Assembly: GCF_020400605.1 (NCBI RefSeq) | Contig: NZ_JAINRD010000009.1 | Span: forward strand, 224,629-288,628 | Length of the DNA stretch: 64,000 nucleotides | Direction: 5' to 3' | Source: Streptomyces aculeolatus | GTDB lineage: Bacteria; Actinomycetota; Actinomycetes; Streptomycetales; Streptomycetaceae | Part shown: piece by piece, positions 1 to 6,319 of the stretch | Position numbering within the stretch: the first letter of the stretch is position 1 | Layout: the number at the start of each line of letters is the position of its first letter | Program-made: the position numbers and the translations under genes | The notes under the pieces: generated by a model | What the model was told of the DNA's origin: nothing | The model's database searches: none | Seen by the model: only the letters and a program-made list of their open reading frames with translations

Positions 1-84
1 GGCGACCAGTTCTTCGACGCCGTCACCCAGCCGGCCGCGCGCCGTCTCCACCCGCTCGCGCAACTTGCCTTGCATGCTTGCCAT
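1..84 (-). CDS. N-terminal fragment of an unknown small charged protein
   Basis: The gene runs off the left edge, so only 28 codons are visible, starting at ATG 84 on the minus strand. An AGAGGAC ribosome-binding sequence sits eight bases upstream and supports this start. The visible part is rich in Arg, Glu and Gly, probably helical, with no signal peptide, Cys or membrane segment. I do not recognise the family. Small charged stress proteins such as CsbD have a similar composition, but the fragment is too short to claim that. Confidence 0.6.
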   Translation of the reverse strand, partial: MASMQGKLRERVETARGRLGDGVEELVA

Positions 85-197
85 GATGAAATGTCCTCTC
101 TCAGATCTCTGCGAAACGTTCGGTCGTCGTCTGTTTGTCCGTCATGGCGAGGCGGGCACCACACCTCGGCGTGGGTGAGCACCGTGGCCGTGCCCCG

Positions 198-419
198 CTA
201 TTCGTAGTAGCGATGCCGCTCCTCGACAACGGCCTCGGTAGGAGGCGCGACCGCGCGGCGGCGGCGTTGCACGCTGGAGATGACGACCAGGCCGACGAAG
301 CCTGCGAGCATCATGATCCAGCCCATCACCTGGACATCCAGACCGTTGACGTTCCAGTCGGTGGCAAAGGCGAGAATGCCGCCCGCGGCCATCAGAAGAA
401 TGCTTCCGCCAAGTCCCAT
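198..419 (-). CDS. Small two-helix membrane protein, DUF6458-like
   Basis: This 73-residue protein has two hydrophobic helices, about residues 3-20 (starting GLGGSILLMAAGGIL) and 30-48 (VMGWIMMLAGFVGLVVI). A short basic cytoplasmic stretch (QRRRR) and an acidic tail ending RHRYY follow. The pattern GxGGSIxLxAxGxILAFA followed by a Trp-rich turn and VMGWIMMLAG is that of the actinobacterial DUF6458 family, whose function is unknown. A GGAGGGCAG ribosome site precedes the ATG at 419. A SigB-type promoter lies 48 bases upstream, so it is probably a general-stress gene. It stands alone, with no operon partner. Confidence 0.8.
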   Translation of the reverse strand: MGLGGSILLMAAGGILAFATDWNVNGLDVQVMGWIMMLAGFVGLVVISSVQRRRRAVAPPTEAVVEERHRYYE

Positions 420-467
420 GAGGCTGCCCTCCGTTCATGGCGATGAGTGCGTTGCTGTCGCGTCCGG

Positions 468-492
468 GTACCCGAACGACGGCGGGACACGC
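468..492 (-). promoter_or_regulatory. SigB-type promoter of the DUF6458 gene
   Basis: On the minus strand GCGT (492-489), a 15-base spacer and GGGTAC (473-468) match the Streptomyces SigB consensus GNNT-N14-16-GGGTAC/T. The -10 lies 48 bases upstream of the ATG at 419, which is a sensible leader length. GGGTAC here is also part of the palindrome GGGTACCC, so the match could be accidental. Confidence 0.45.
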
Positions 493-660
493 GCCCTTTC
501 GCAGAACGGGGGCCCGCGAAGGGTGGAACGCCTTCGTGTCATTCGAGGACCACTTCGTCAGCGGTATCCGGCTGGGCCCTCGTCCACGGGGGTGCACGGC
601 GGTGCGAGGAACGCTCTCGTATCGCCGCGGGCCGGCTACTGTCGACGCACCTTTGCCGTG

Positions 661-864
661 TCAAGTCGGCCTCGCTGGTGCCGACGCGCGTGCCGTGTCA
701 ACTGAGCGCTCCGTACCAAGCGTCCAGACGAGCACGAAGACGAGTGTCGGTACCCCGAAGACCACGACGAATCCCGCGCCGATGCTGGCGCCGATCACCC
801 CGGCAGTGAGGATCCGCCAGCCCGCCCCTGCGCCCACGCCGGCGAGGACCAGGGGCCCCATCAC
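661..864 (-). CDS. Small hydrophobic protein, unknown
   Basis: 67 codons from GTG 864 (an ATG follows directly at 861). The protein is almost entirely hydrophobic between residues 3 and 48, with two Gly/Val-rich membrane helices and a short polar tail (TERSVDTARAS). It follows the 93-residue membrane protein on the same strand after 12 bases, and GGTGGTGGCAGG between them can serve as ribosome site, so the two are probably co-transcribed. I do not recognise the family. Pairs of tiny membrane proteins like this are common and uncharacterised in Streptomyces. Confidence 0.5.
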   Translation of the reverse strand: MMGPLVLAGVGAGAGWRILTAGVIGASIGAGFVVVFGVPTLVFVLVWTLGTERSVDTARASAPARPT

Positions 865-876
865 CTGCCACCACCG

Positions 877-1158
877 CTAGTCGAACCATGCCAGCCAACT
901 GGCGACCACGAGCACACCAGCGCAGACGACGGCGACGAGGAAGGCGCTCACGCCGAGGACGGGCTCCAGCCCGGAAGCCAGTTCCGGCGGCCGAATGCAG
1001 TAGTCCAGGTCATCGCCGTTCGCGTCCTGCTGGCCGACGACCCACCACACCCAGACCGGGCAGGCCAGCACGAGCCCCGTAGCTGCGAGGCCGGAAAGCC
1101 GTCTCATGGAGTCATGGTCCGCGACGGACGGGATGCGGGCACGAGTACGCGTGCTCAT
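877..1158 (-). CDS. Small membrane protein, unknown
   Basis: 93 codons from ATG 1158. An alternative in-frame ATG (MRRLSG) lies 17 codons in, at the point where the first membrane helix begins, and may be the true start. Two helices are visible: LSGLAATGLVLACPVWVWWV, then VLGVSAFLVAVVCAGVLVVA near the C-terminus. Between them is a polar loop with Cys and several acidic residues (NGDDLDYCIRPPE) that probably faces outside. GCAGGA lies just before ATG 1158. The family is not recognised. The next small membrane gene follows after 12 bases, suggesting one transcript. Confidence 0.5.
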   Translation of the reverse strand: MSTRTRARIPSVADHDSMRRLSGLAATGLVLACPVWVWWVVGQQDANGDDLDYCIRPPELASGLEPVLGVSAFLVAVVCAGVLVVASWLAWFD

Positions 1159-1751
1159 ATTCCTGCGGCCTGAGTCGAAGCCCGGGAGTCTTTCCCGACC
1201 TCCAAGGCGTCAGACCTCCTAAGAGACAGGGCATGGCTCGCTGCTCGTAGAGGCCGAAGGCGTGCTTGAGGACGGAAGCTGCGGCCTCGGCCGCCCACCG
1301 GATGATCTTGGCTGAGCCGGTCATCCGGGCGAGGTGCCACGGAAGTCACCGGGGGCCATCGAACTGCAACCCATCCAGAGGGCTTCCGCCGGATCGCCCT
1401 TGACGACCGTGAGAGCGCCTGCCTCGCGGACCATCTCGCTGCACCCCGGGCAGGCCTGGAGAAGCGCTGCTGCTTCCTGAGGGCCCCGACCGTGGTGAGC
1501 ATGGCGGTGAGTCGTGTTTCAGGGGTACCGCGGCCGGGCGTGAGTCCTCCTCCGAGAACCGCGGCGGTCTCGGCCGACTGCGAGCCATGGGCCGTGCGGC
1601 CCTTCGTCGTCCTCGGCTTCGATTACGCCGCGGGTGAGGGGCGCGGCGTGTCGGCCGGCGAGGCCGGTGACGACGGGGTCACCACCGATCATCCACGCAA
1701 GGGCCGGAGACGAGGCGTGCCGGCAGACCGCGTCGGGGCCCGTGTGGAGAT

Positions 1752-1798
1752 GCGGACTCGCAACCCGCCGGCCCTGGGTTCGAGTCCCACCCGCCCCA
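1752..1798 (+). other. tRNA-like 3' half (possible att-site remnant)
   Basis: The sequence folds as an anticodon arm (GCGG paired with CCGC around a loop with T33 and anticodon CGC), a five-base variable loop, a T-arm with TTCGAGT, a CCGCCCC acceptor strand and the discriminator A. No matching D-arm or 5' acceptor GGGGCGG lies upstream. The 31-39 and 49-65 positions are mismatched, and U70, which tRNA-Ala needs, is absent. It is therefore not a functional tRNA. Isolated tRNA 3' halves are what tyrosine integrases leave at attachment sites. Confidence 0.4.
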
Positions 1799-2021
1799 CT
1801 CTCCTCCCTGCGAAGGATCGTCTCTACCAGGGGTTTCATCCCGATTCCTCGTCGGCGTTCGTGGGCCAGGCAGAGGCAGAGATCGTTTGCTGGCCCGAAC
1901 GTAAGGCGATCCGCGAACAGGGCTGTAGGTCGGGCTTCTTCGGGTGGCTCAGTCGACTCGTCTGTTCAGCGGCCACGATGCACGTTCACCCCGTTGCCGC
2001 GCCAAAGGTAGTGTAAATGTG

Positions 2022-2038
2022 CTAAATGTCATATTTAG
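2022..2038. promoter_or_regulatory. AT-rich inverted repeat upstream of the Asp23 operon
   Basis: CTAAAT-GTCAT-ATTTAG is a perfect six-base inverted repeat in a tract that is strikingly AT-rich for this genome. TAGAGT (2036-2041) at its right edge could be a -10, placing a start near 2048 and a roughly 40-base leader before the GTG at 2089. It may be an operator or simply the promoter core. Confidence 0.35.
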
Positions 2039-2088
2039 AGTAGATCCTGTAGGGAGATTCAATCGATCAAACGAGAGGCGGCTTCGTC

Positions 2089-2571
2089 GTGTCACACGAG
2101 ACGGAAAAACCACAGTCTTCGCCTGCGGGCCGTCAGGCCGGTGTGGGCGGCAATGAGGGCGGTAGGCAGGTCGCGCAAGGCGATCGTGGCCGGACGACCA
2201 TCGCCGACGGGGTGGTGGAGAAGATTGCGGGGCTTGCCGCGAGGGACGTGCCGGGCGTCCACGCCATGGGAGGCGGTGTCACGCGTACGCTCGGCACCGT
2301 CCGCGACCGGGTCCCCGGTGGTACCAGCAGGTCGTCCGTCACCCGTGGCGTGAAGGCCGAGGTCGGCGAGGTGCAGTGCGCTCTCGATCTCGATCTCGTG
2401 GTCGATTACGGCTTCGCCATCGCGGACCTGGCCTCTGAGGTCAGGGAGAGTGTCATCGCCGCTGTCGAGCGGATGACGGGCCTGGAGGTCGTCGAGGTCA
2501 ACATCGCGGTCGGCGATGTCAAACTGCCCGATGACGAGGGCGAAGAAGACGGTGGCAGAACGATCAGGTAG
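2089..2571 (+). CDS. Asp23/Gls24 family envelope stress protein
   Basis: 160 residues from GTG 2089, with GAGAGGCGG about eight bases upstream. After a polar, Gly/Gln-rich leader of about 33 residues comes the Asp23 (DUF322) domain: TTIADGVVEKIAGLAARDVPG, then a V.AEVGEVQCALDLDLVVDYG strand region and SVIAAVERMTGLEVVEVNI. An acidic tail follows. Asp23 proteins sit under the membrane, tethered by AmaP, and respond to cell-envelope or alkaline stress in Firmicutes. It is first in a five-gene run that also holds a second Asp23 protein and an AmaP-like anchor, which supports the same role here. Confidence 0.85.
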   Translation: MSHETEKPQSSPAGRQAGVGGNEGGRQVAQGDRGRTTIADGVVEKIAGLAARDVPGVHAMGGGVTRTLGTVRDRVPGGTSRSSVTRGVKAEVGEVQCALDLDLVVDYGFAIADLASEVRESVIAAVERMTGLEVVEVNIAVGDVKLPDDEGEEDGGRTIR

Positions 2572-2608
2572 TCCTGTCGCGCCGGCCAGTGCTGAATAGG
2601 AGCACATG

Positions 2609-2815
2609 ATGAGCATGACCGCGATCGGCGTGGCAGCCGGGATGGCGGCGGGCTTCGCCGGGTACTTCGGCGGTTTCGGAGCCTTTGTTGTCGTGGTGGT
2701 TCTGGGCTTGATCGGGTTCGTTCTCGGGCGGATTGCCGACGGCGACCTGGAGATGGCCGACCTCTTCCGCGCTGGAAGAGGCGGAAGCGGCGACCGTTTC
2801 GATCGGCGCAGGTGA
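2609..2815 (+). CDS. Small membrane protein of the Asp23 operon (DUF2273-like)
   Basis: About 68 residues. AGGAG at 2598-2602 fits ATG 2609 (six-base spacing) better than ATG 2606. A Gly-rich hydrophobic region covers most of the N-terminal two thirds (AGFAGYFGGFGAFVVVVVLG, then IGFVLGRIADG), followed by a charged, Arg-rich tail. Short membrane proteins of this shape, related to DUF2273, accompany Asp23 genes in many Gram-positive bacteria. It is 37 bases after the first Asp23 gene and six before the second, so co-transcription is likely. Its biochemical role is unknown; membrane docking is an inference. Confidence 0.7.
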   Translation: MSMTAIGVAAGMAAGFAGYFGGFGAFVVVVVLGLIGFVLGRIADGDLEMADLFRAGRGGSGDRFDRRR

Positions 2816-2821
2816 GCCCCG

Positions 2822-3220
2822 GTGACAACACCAGCGGCTCCACAAGTGAAGTCCGAAGCCCGGGGCGCGACGCGAGTGGCGGACCGGGTGGTAGCCAAGA
2901 TCGCGATGCAGGGGGCGCGCGAGGCGCTGCGCGCAAGCAGCCCTGCTCACCCATGGGGCCCGGCAGCGGGCTCCACGACGCCGACCGCACGGGTCAAGGT
3001 CTCGGTACGCCGCCCGGGCGAGAACGGTTTCGGTCAGGCCCAGGTGCGGGTCAGTGTCGATCTGGACTACCCCACGCAGGTCGGCATTCAGTGTGCAGAA
3101 GTCCGCCGGAGGGTGATGGAACGCGTCGAAAGTTTGGCGGGCATGACCATTCTTCAGGTCGCCGTACGCGTCGAACGACTGCGTGGGCCGCAGTCGTCCG
3201 GCAAGGAGCGGGCGCAGTGA
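2822..3220 (+). CDS. Second Asp23/Gls24 family protein
   Basis: 132 residues from GTG 2822. The domain order matches the first Asp23 protein: VADRVVAKIAMQGAREAL, then VKVSVRRPG and VRVSVDLDYPTQVGIQCAEV, then RRRVMERVESLAGMTILQVA. It lacks the long N-terminal leader and the acidic tail, so it is a compact, diverged paralogue rather than a tandem copy. Its last bases overlap the next gene (GTGA at 3217). Two Asp23 paralogues in one operon is usual in Streptomyces; whether they form mixed assemblies is not known. Confidence 0.8.
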   Translation: MTTPAAPQVKSEARGATRVADRVVAKIAMQGAREALRASSPAHPWGPAAGSTTPTARVKVSVRRPGENGFGQAQVRVSVDLDYPTQVGIQCAEVRRRVMERVESLAGMTILQVAVRVERLRGPQSSGKERAQ

Positions 3221-3843
3221 GCGAGGAGAGCCTTCCCGGTAGTGGGTTCGCCCGCTCGAAAGCGGGTGGCGGCTTCGGTGGCGGTGTCGCGCTGGACGCA
3301 GGCCCGGCCCGGCGGTTCTGGTCGGCCCGCAGGGTTCCCGCAGGAATCGTCGCGCTGATCGTGCTGGTCGCTTCCGGGTTCCTGCTCTACGACGTGGTGT
3401 CGGTCCGCGCCGGGCGCCAGGGTATGCACTGGCGCCGCTGGCTCGCCCACAAGCTGTCCACCGTCCACCTCGACAACACCTGGGTCCTGGCCAGCACAGC
3501 AGCGATCACCGCGATCGGGCTGTGGCTCCTGGTCACGGCGCTGACTCCCGGACTGCGTAATCTGCTCCCGATGCAGCGCCCGTGCGGCGACATCCGCGCC
3601 GGCCTCGAACGCTCAGCGGCCGCGCTGATCCTGCGCGACCGCGCCATGGAAATCTCCGGCGTTCAGTCGGCAAAGCTGTCCGTCGGCCGACGACGCGTCA
3701 AAGCGCACGCCGTCTCCCACTTCCGTGACCTGGATGACGTACGCGAAGAGCTCCACACCACCTTGGACCAAGAGCTGCGCCAGCTTGCACTGGCCCGACA
3801 GCCGAAACTGTCCGTCCACGCAAAACGCGCGAAGAGGTGGTGA
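3217..3843 (+). CDS. DUF6286-like membrane protein of the Asp23 operon
   Basis: 208 residues from GTG 3217, which overlaps the stop of the second Asp23 gene (GTGA), with GGAGCGGGCGCA-like sequence upstream. Two membrane helices occur at about residues 40-60 (VPAGIVALIVLVASGFLLYD) and 86-108. A cytoplasmic domain follows (ISGVQSAKLSVGRRRVKAHA; later VREELHTTLDQELRQLAL) that resembles the C-terminal part of AmaP anchors. Such proteins carry the DUF6286 label. With the next gene it probably forms the membrane platform for the two Asp23 proteins. Exact function is unknown. Confidence 0.75.
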   Translation: MSEESLPGSGFARSKAGGGFGGGVALDAGPARRFWSARRVPAGIVALIVLVASGFLLYDVVSVRAGRQGMHWRRWLAHKLSTVHLDNTWVLASTAAITAIGLWLLVTALTPGLRNLLPMQRPCGDIRAGLERSAAALILRDRAMEISGVQSAKLSVGRRRVKAHAVSHFRDLDDVREELHTTLDQELRQLALARQPKLSVHAKRAKRW

Positions 3844-3849
3844 GGTGAC

Positions 3850-4449
3850 ATGCGCCAGGCACGCCTGATCGTCAACCGGCTGCTGCTCGGAGCCTGCGGT
3901 CTGGTCCTCCTCGGTTTCGGCGGGACCGCGCTGCTCGGCGGACTGGACCTACTGCGCCGATGGCACTTTCCCAGCGCGTGGCCCTGGGACCGGCCCCAAC
4001 AGGTACTGCTCAGCGACGCCGACCGAACCCGATGGCGCGATCAGGGATGGTGGTGGGCCGTCGTGATCGCCGCGCTGTCCGTCATCCTCCTGCTCGCCCT
4101 GTGGTGGCTGCTGGCACAGGTGCGCCGCCGCCGACTGAGCGAGGTACTGGTCGACACCCACGACGGCGAAACGGCCCAGGTGGACGGCCGCGCCCTGGAG
4201 GACGCCCTGTCCGAGGAAGCCGGGTCGCTCCCCGGCGTCGACCGGGCCGCCACCCGCCTGCTCGGCCGCAGCACCCATCCCCGTACCTGGCTGTCCCTGC
4301 GGCTGGCCCCGCACGCCGACCCCGCGCGCACCATCGCCCTCATCGCCGACGAAGCAGTTCCCCATGCCCGCGATGCCGTGGGGACAGACCAGCTACCGAC
4401 CGAGATCCGGCTGCGAGCAACTTCACACCGCGCAGACCGCGTCCTTTGA
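3850..4449 (+). CDS. amaP: Alkaline shock response membrane anchor, AmaP-like
   Basis: 199 residues from ATG 3850, six bases after the previous stop, with GAGGTGGTGAGGTG as ribosome site. Two membrane helices lie at about residues 10-32 and 68-90, with a periplasm-facing loop rich in Trp, Arg and Asp between them. A C-terminal cytoplasmic domain follows (SEVLVDTHDGETAQVDGRAL, then WLSLRLAPHADPARTIALI). This layout is that of AmaP, which tethers Asp23 to the membrane in Staphylococcus. It is the last intact gene of the operon; degenerate sequence begins directly afterwards. Confidence 0.75.
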   Translation: MRQARLIVNRLLLGACGLVLLGFGGTALLGGLDLLRRWHFPSAWPWDRPQQVLLSDADRTRWRDQGWWWAVVIAALSVILLLALWWLLAQVRRRRLSEVLVDTHDGETAQVDGRALEDALSEEAGSLPGVDRAATRLLGRSTHPRTWLSLRLAPHADPARTIALIADEAVPHARDAVGTDQLPTEIRLRATSHRADRVL

Positions 4450-4492
4450 AGAGACCCCCGCACCCGTGCCACTGCGAACACCTGGCCGATGA

Positions 4493-4696
4493 GCTTCAAC
4501 CGCGCTCGGCGCGGATCTGGCGGCGGAGGTCAGACGTACAAAGGCCGCGTCCGAAGGGGAGACGGTGGTCCTGGGCAGCGGAGGGCTGCTCGGAACCCTG
4601 ATCGAAGCTGATCTCGTCGACGAGTACCGACTGCTGGTCTCCCCCCTCATCCTGGGGAGCGGGAAGCTCGGTCATGCTGGAGGCGGGCCGTGGTGA
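4493..4696 (+). pseudogene. C-terminal remnant of a dihydrofolate-reductase-family (RibD C-terminal) protein
   Basis: In the frame opened by the TGA at 4490-4492 the translation reads LGADLAAEVRRTKA..., then VVLGSGGLLGTLIEADLVDE and YRLLVSPLILGSGKLG. This is the unmistakable C-terminal half of a DHFR/RibD-C family protein (usual ending: lvDEyrLmv.PvvLGsGkrlf). There is no start codon and the N-terminal half is missing. After LGSGKLG the frame runs into unrelated residues and stops at 4694-4696, where an integrase fragment in another frame takes over. It is a decayed gene end, not an expressed product. Confidence 0.75.
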
Positions 4697-4863
4697 CGCT
4701 TGCGCGACGGCTCGGGCATTCCCCCCTGGCCATCACACTCAGTTACTATGCTCACTTCATGCCGGAGGCCGGGAGCAAAGGGCGCACCGCCATCGACGGG
4801 TTGCTGGGGAGTCAGGAGGGTCTGGATGCCGGCCGAAACTCCCCAGATTCTCCCCAGGGCTGA
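4684..4863 (+). pseudogene. C-terminal remnant of a tyrosine site-specific integrase
   Basis: From about 4684 the frame reads VVTLARRLGHSPLAITLSYY then AHFMPEAGSKGRTAIDGLLG and a short tail ending at TGA 4861-4863. LGHSS.aiTl.YYaHFmPEAGSKGR is the C-terminal signature of actinobacterial phage or ICE integrases; the last Tyr pair contains the catalytic tyrosine. The remainder of the integrase (more than 300 residues) is absent and no start codon is present. It abuts the DHFR-family remnant, so this is a deletion scar of an integrated element. Confidence 0.75.
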
Positions 4864-4938
4864 TCGGAGCCCATCTCCGCGTCCCGCCTTCACCGTTCCC
4901 TCCGTCGTTTGAAGGGCAGAAGCGTTGGATGGTCTGGG

Positions 4939-5766
4939 ATGATGCTGCGAGAAGTCACCGCGACCCGCTATGTCACACCCCTGCGTGAGGGTGGGTCGCT
5001 CCCCGGCGTCGTCGAGGCGGACGACCTCGGCACGTACGTCATGAAATTCACCGGGGCCGGACAGGGCCGCAAGGCGCTGGTCGCCGAGGTGATCAGCGGC
5101 GTCCTGGCGCAGCGCCTGGGACTGCGGGTGCCGGAGCTGGTCGGGCTGCAGCTCGATCCGGTCATCGGGCGCTCAGAACCGGACGAGGAGGTGCAGGCGC
5201 TGCTCAAGGCCAGCGGGGGGCTCAACCTCGGCATGGACTTCCTGCCCGGCTCGCTGGGCTTCGATCCGCTGGCCTTCCGGGTGGACGCCGCGGAAGCCGG
5301 CCGGGTGGTGTGGTTCGACGCGCTGGTCGGCAACGTCGACCGGTCGTGGCGCAACCCCAACATGCTGGTCTGGCACGGTGATCTGTGGCTCATCGACCAC
5401 GGCGCCACCCTGATCTGGCACCACAACTGGCCCTCCGCAGCGGCCGCCGCCGACAAGCCGTACGACGCCTCCGACCACGCGCTCGCGCCCTTCGGCCCCG
5501 ACGTGGCCGCCGCGGCGGCGGAGCTGGCGCCAAAGGTGACGGCCGGGCTGCTGGCCGAGGCGGTCGCCGAGGTGCCGGACGAGTGGCTCGCGGACGAGCC
5601 GGGCTTCGGCTCGCCTGCCGAGGTGCGCGCCGCGTACGTCGGGGCGCTGGCCGCCCGGGCGCCGCGGGTGCACGAGCGGATCGTCGTGGGCGAGCGCAGC
5701 GCGGACGGGCCGTCGAAGGCGCCGGAGTGGCTGAAGGCGAAGCCGCCGCGGAAGGGGGCGCGATGA
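4939..5766 (+). CDS. HipA-like protein kinase
   Basis: 275 residues from ATG 4939; the frame is open further upstream but MMLREVTATRYVTPLREGG is where family similarity begins. An ATP-contact Lys lies in YVMKF (about 36), the catalytic loop GNVDRSWRNPN at about 131-141, and the metal-binding IDHG at about 152-155. These are features of the HipA/PI3K-like kinase fold. It lacks the HipA N-terminal domain, and no HipB partner is nearby. It overlaps the next gene (ATGA), a DUF3037 protein; this pairing recurs in actinobacteria and implies joint function. The substrate is unknown. Confidence 0.8.
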   Translation: MMLREVTATRYVTPLREGGSLPGVVEADDLGTYVMKFTGAGQGRKALVAEVISGVLAQRLGLRVPELVGLQLDPVIGRSEPDEEVQALLKASGGLNLGMDFLPGSLGFDPLAFRVDAAEAGRVVWFDALVGNVDRSWRNPNMLVWHGDLWLIDHGATLIWHHNWPSAAAAADKPYDASDHALAPFGPDVAAAAAELAPKVTAGLLAEAVAEVPDEWLADEPGFGSPAEVRAAYVGALAARAPRVHERIVVGERSADGPSKAPEWLKAKPPRKGAR

Positions 5767-6155
5767 GCGGGCGCGAGGTCTTCGAGTACGCGCTGCTGCG
5801 CGTCGTGCCGCGCATCGAGCGCGGCGAGCAGATCAACGCCGGGGTGCTCGTGTACTGCCGGGCGCACTCGTACCTGTGCGCGCGCACCCACCTGGACGAG
5901 CGCCGGCTGCTCGCGCTCGACCCGGAGGTCGACCTGGCGGGCGTACGGGCCGCGCTGCACGCGGTGGAGGAGCTGGGCTGCGGCGGTGCGCGGGCCGGGC
6001 AGGCGGCCGGTGACGATGCCGGGCGGCGCTTCCGCTGGCTGGTCGCGCCGCGCAGCACGGTGGTCCAGCCGGGGCCGGTGCACTCGGGCCTGACCGAGGA
6101 CCCGGAGGCGGAGGCGGAGCGGCTGCTGCGGCTGCTGGTGCGCGTCCCCGCATGA
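5763..6155 (+). CDS. DUF3037 protein partner of the HipA-like kinase
   Basis: 130 residues from ATG 5763, overlapping the kinase stop by four bases. The family hallmark is near the start: YALLRVVPRIERGEQINAGV, followed by VYCR and LDERRLLALDPEVDL. The middle contains a Pro/Gly-containing linker, and FRWLVAPRSTVVQPGPVHSG precedes an acidic helical end. DUF3037 proteins have no assigned activity. Translational coupling to a HipA-like kinase suggests the protein is its regulator or substrate, which is inference from context only. Confidence 0.8.
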   Translation: MSGREVFEYALLRVVPRIERGEQINAGVLVYCRAHSYLCARTHLDERRLLALDPEVDLAGVRAALHAVEELGCGGARAGQAAGDDAGRRFRWLVAPRSTVVQPGPVHSGLTEDPEAEAERLLRLLVRVPA

Positions 6156-6210
6156 CACCTCGTACGCGCCGGGGGGTGCCCGCGTACGGGCACCTCGCCG
6201 CGGCGCCCCG

Positions 6211-6239
6211 TTGACACGGCGGGGCCGGACTTCTAGCGT
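6211..6239 (+). promoter_or_regulatory. Strong vegetative (HrdB-type) promoter for the fabG pair
   Basis: TTGACA (6211-6216), 17 bases and TAGCGT (6234-6239) form an almost ideal housekeeping promoter. A start near 6246 gives a leader of about 74 bases before the first reductase gene. The leader contains ACTAAGCGGTTGCTC, which may be a regulator site; I cannot assign it. Confidence 0.7.
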
Positions 6240-6319
6240 CACGTGCCGTACCTACTAAGCGGTTGCTCACCGTTCGTCGGGCGGCACCCCGGCCCAGTCA
6301 GCGCGAGGAGAACACCAGC

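Larger units (their letters stand above)
1159..2088. other. Gene-poor stretch with no confident gene
   Basis: About 930 bases with no frame that has a ribosome site, convincing codon use and a recognisable product together. A minus-strand frame at 1112-1324 (starting MTGSAKIIRWAAEAAASVLK) and another around 1346-1500 containing CPGC look vaguely protein-like and may be gene remnants. The stretch also holds a tRNA-like 3' half (1752-1798) and, from about 2010, an AT-rich tract with an inverted repeat just upstream of the Asp23 operon. Confidence 0.5.

Noticed and set aside
1112..1324. Minus-strand 70-codon frame in the gene-poor stretch
   Set aside because: Overlaps the start of a better-supported small membrane gene, lacks a ribosome site, and resembles no family; at most a remnant.
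1752..1798. Functional tRNA-Ala(CGC)
   Set aside because: D-arm and 5' acceptor strand are missing, two stem positions mismatch and U70 is absent. Only the 3' half is tRNA-like.
6243..6265. ACTAAGCGGTTGCTC as a defined operator in the fabG leader
   Set aside because: It has no clear dyad and no second copy, so I leave it as an unassigned leader feature.
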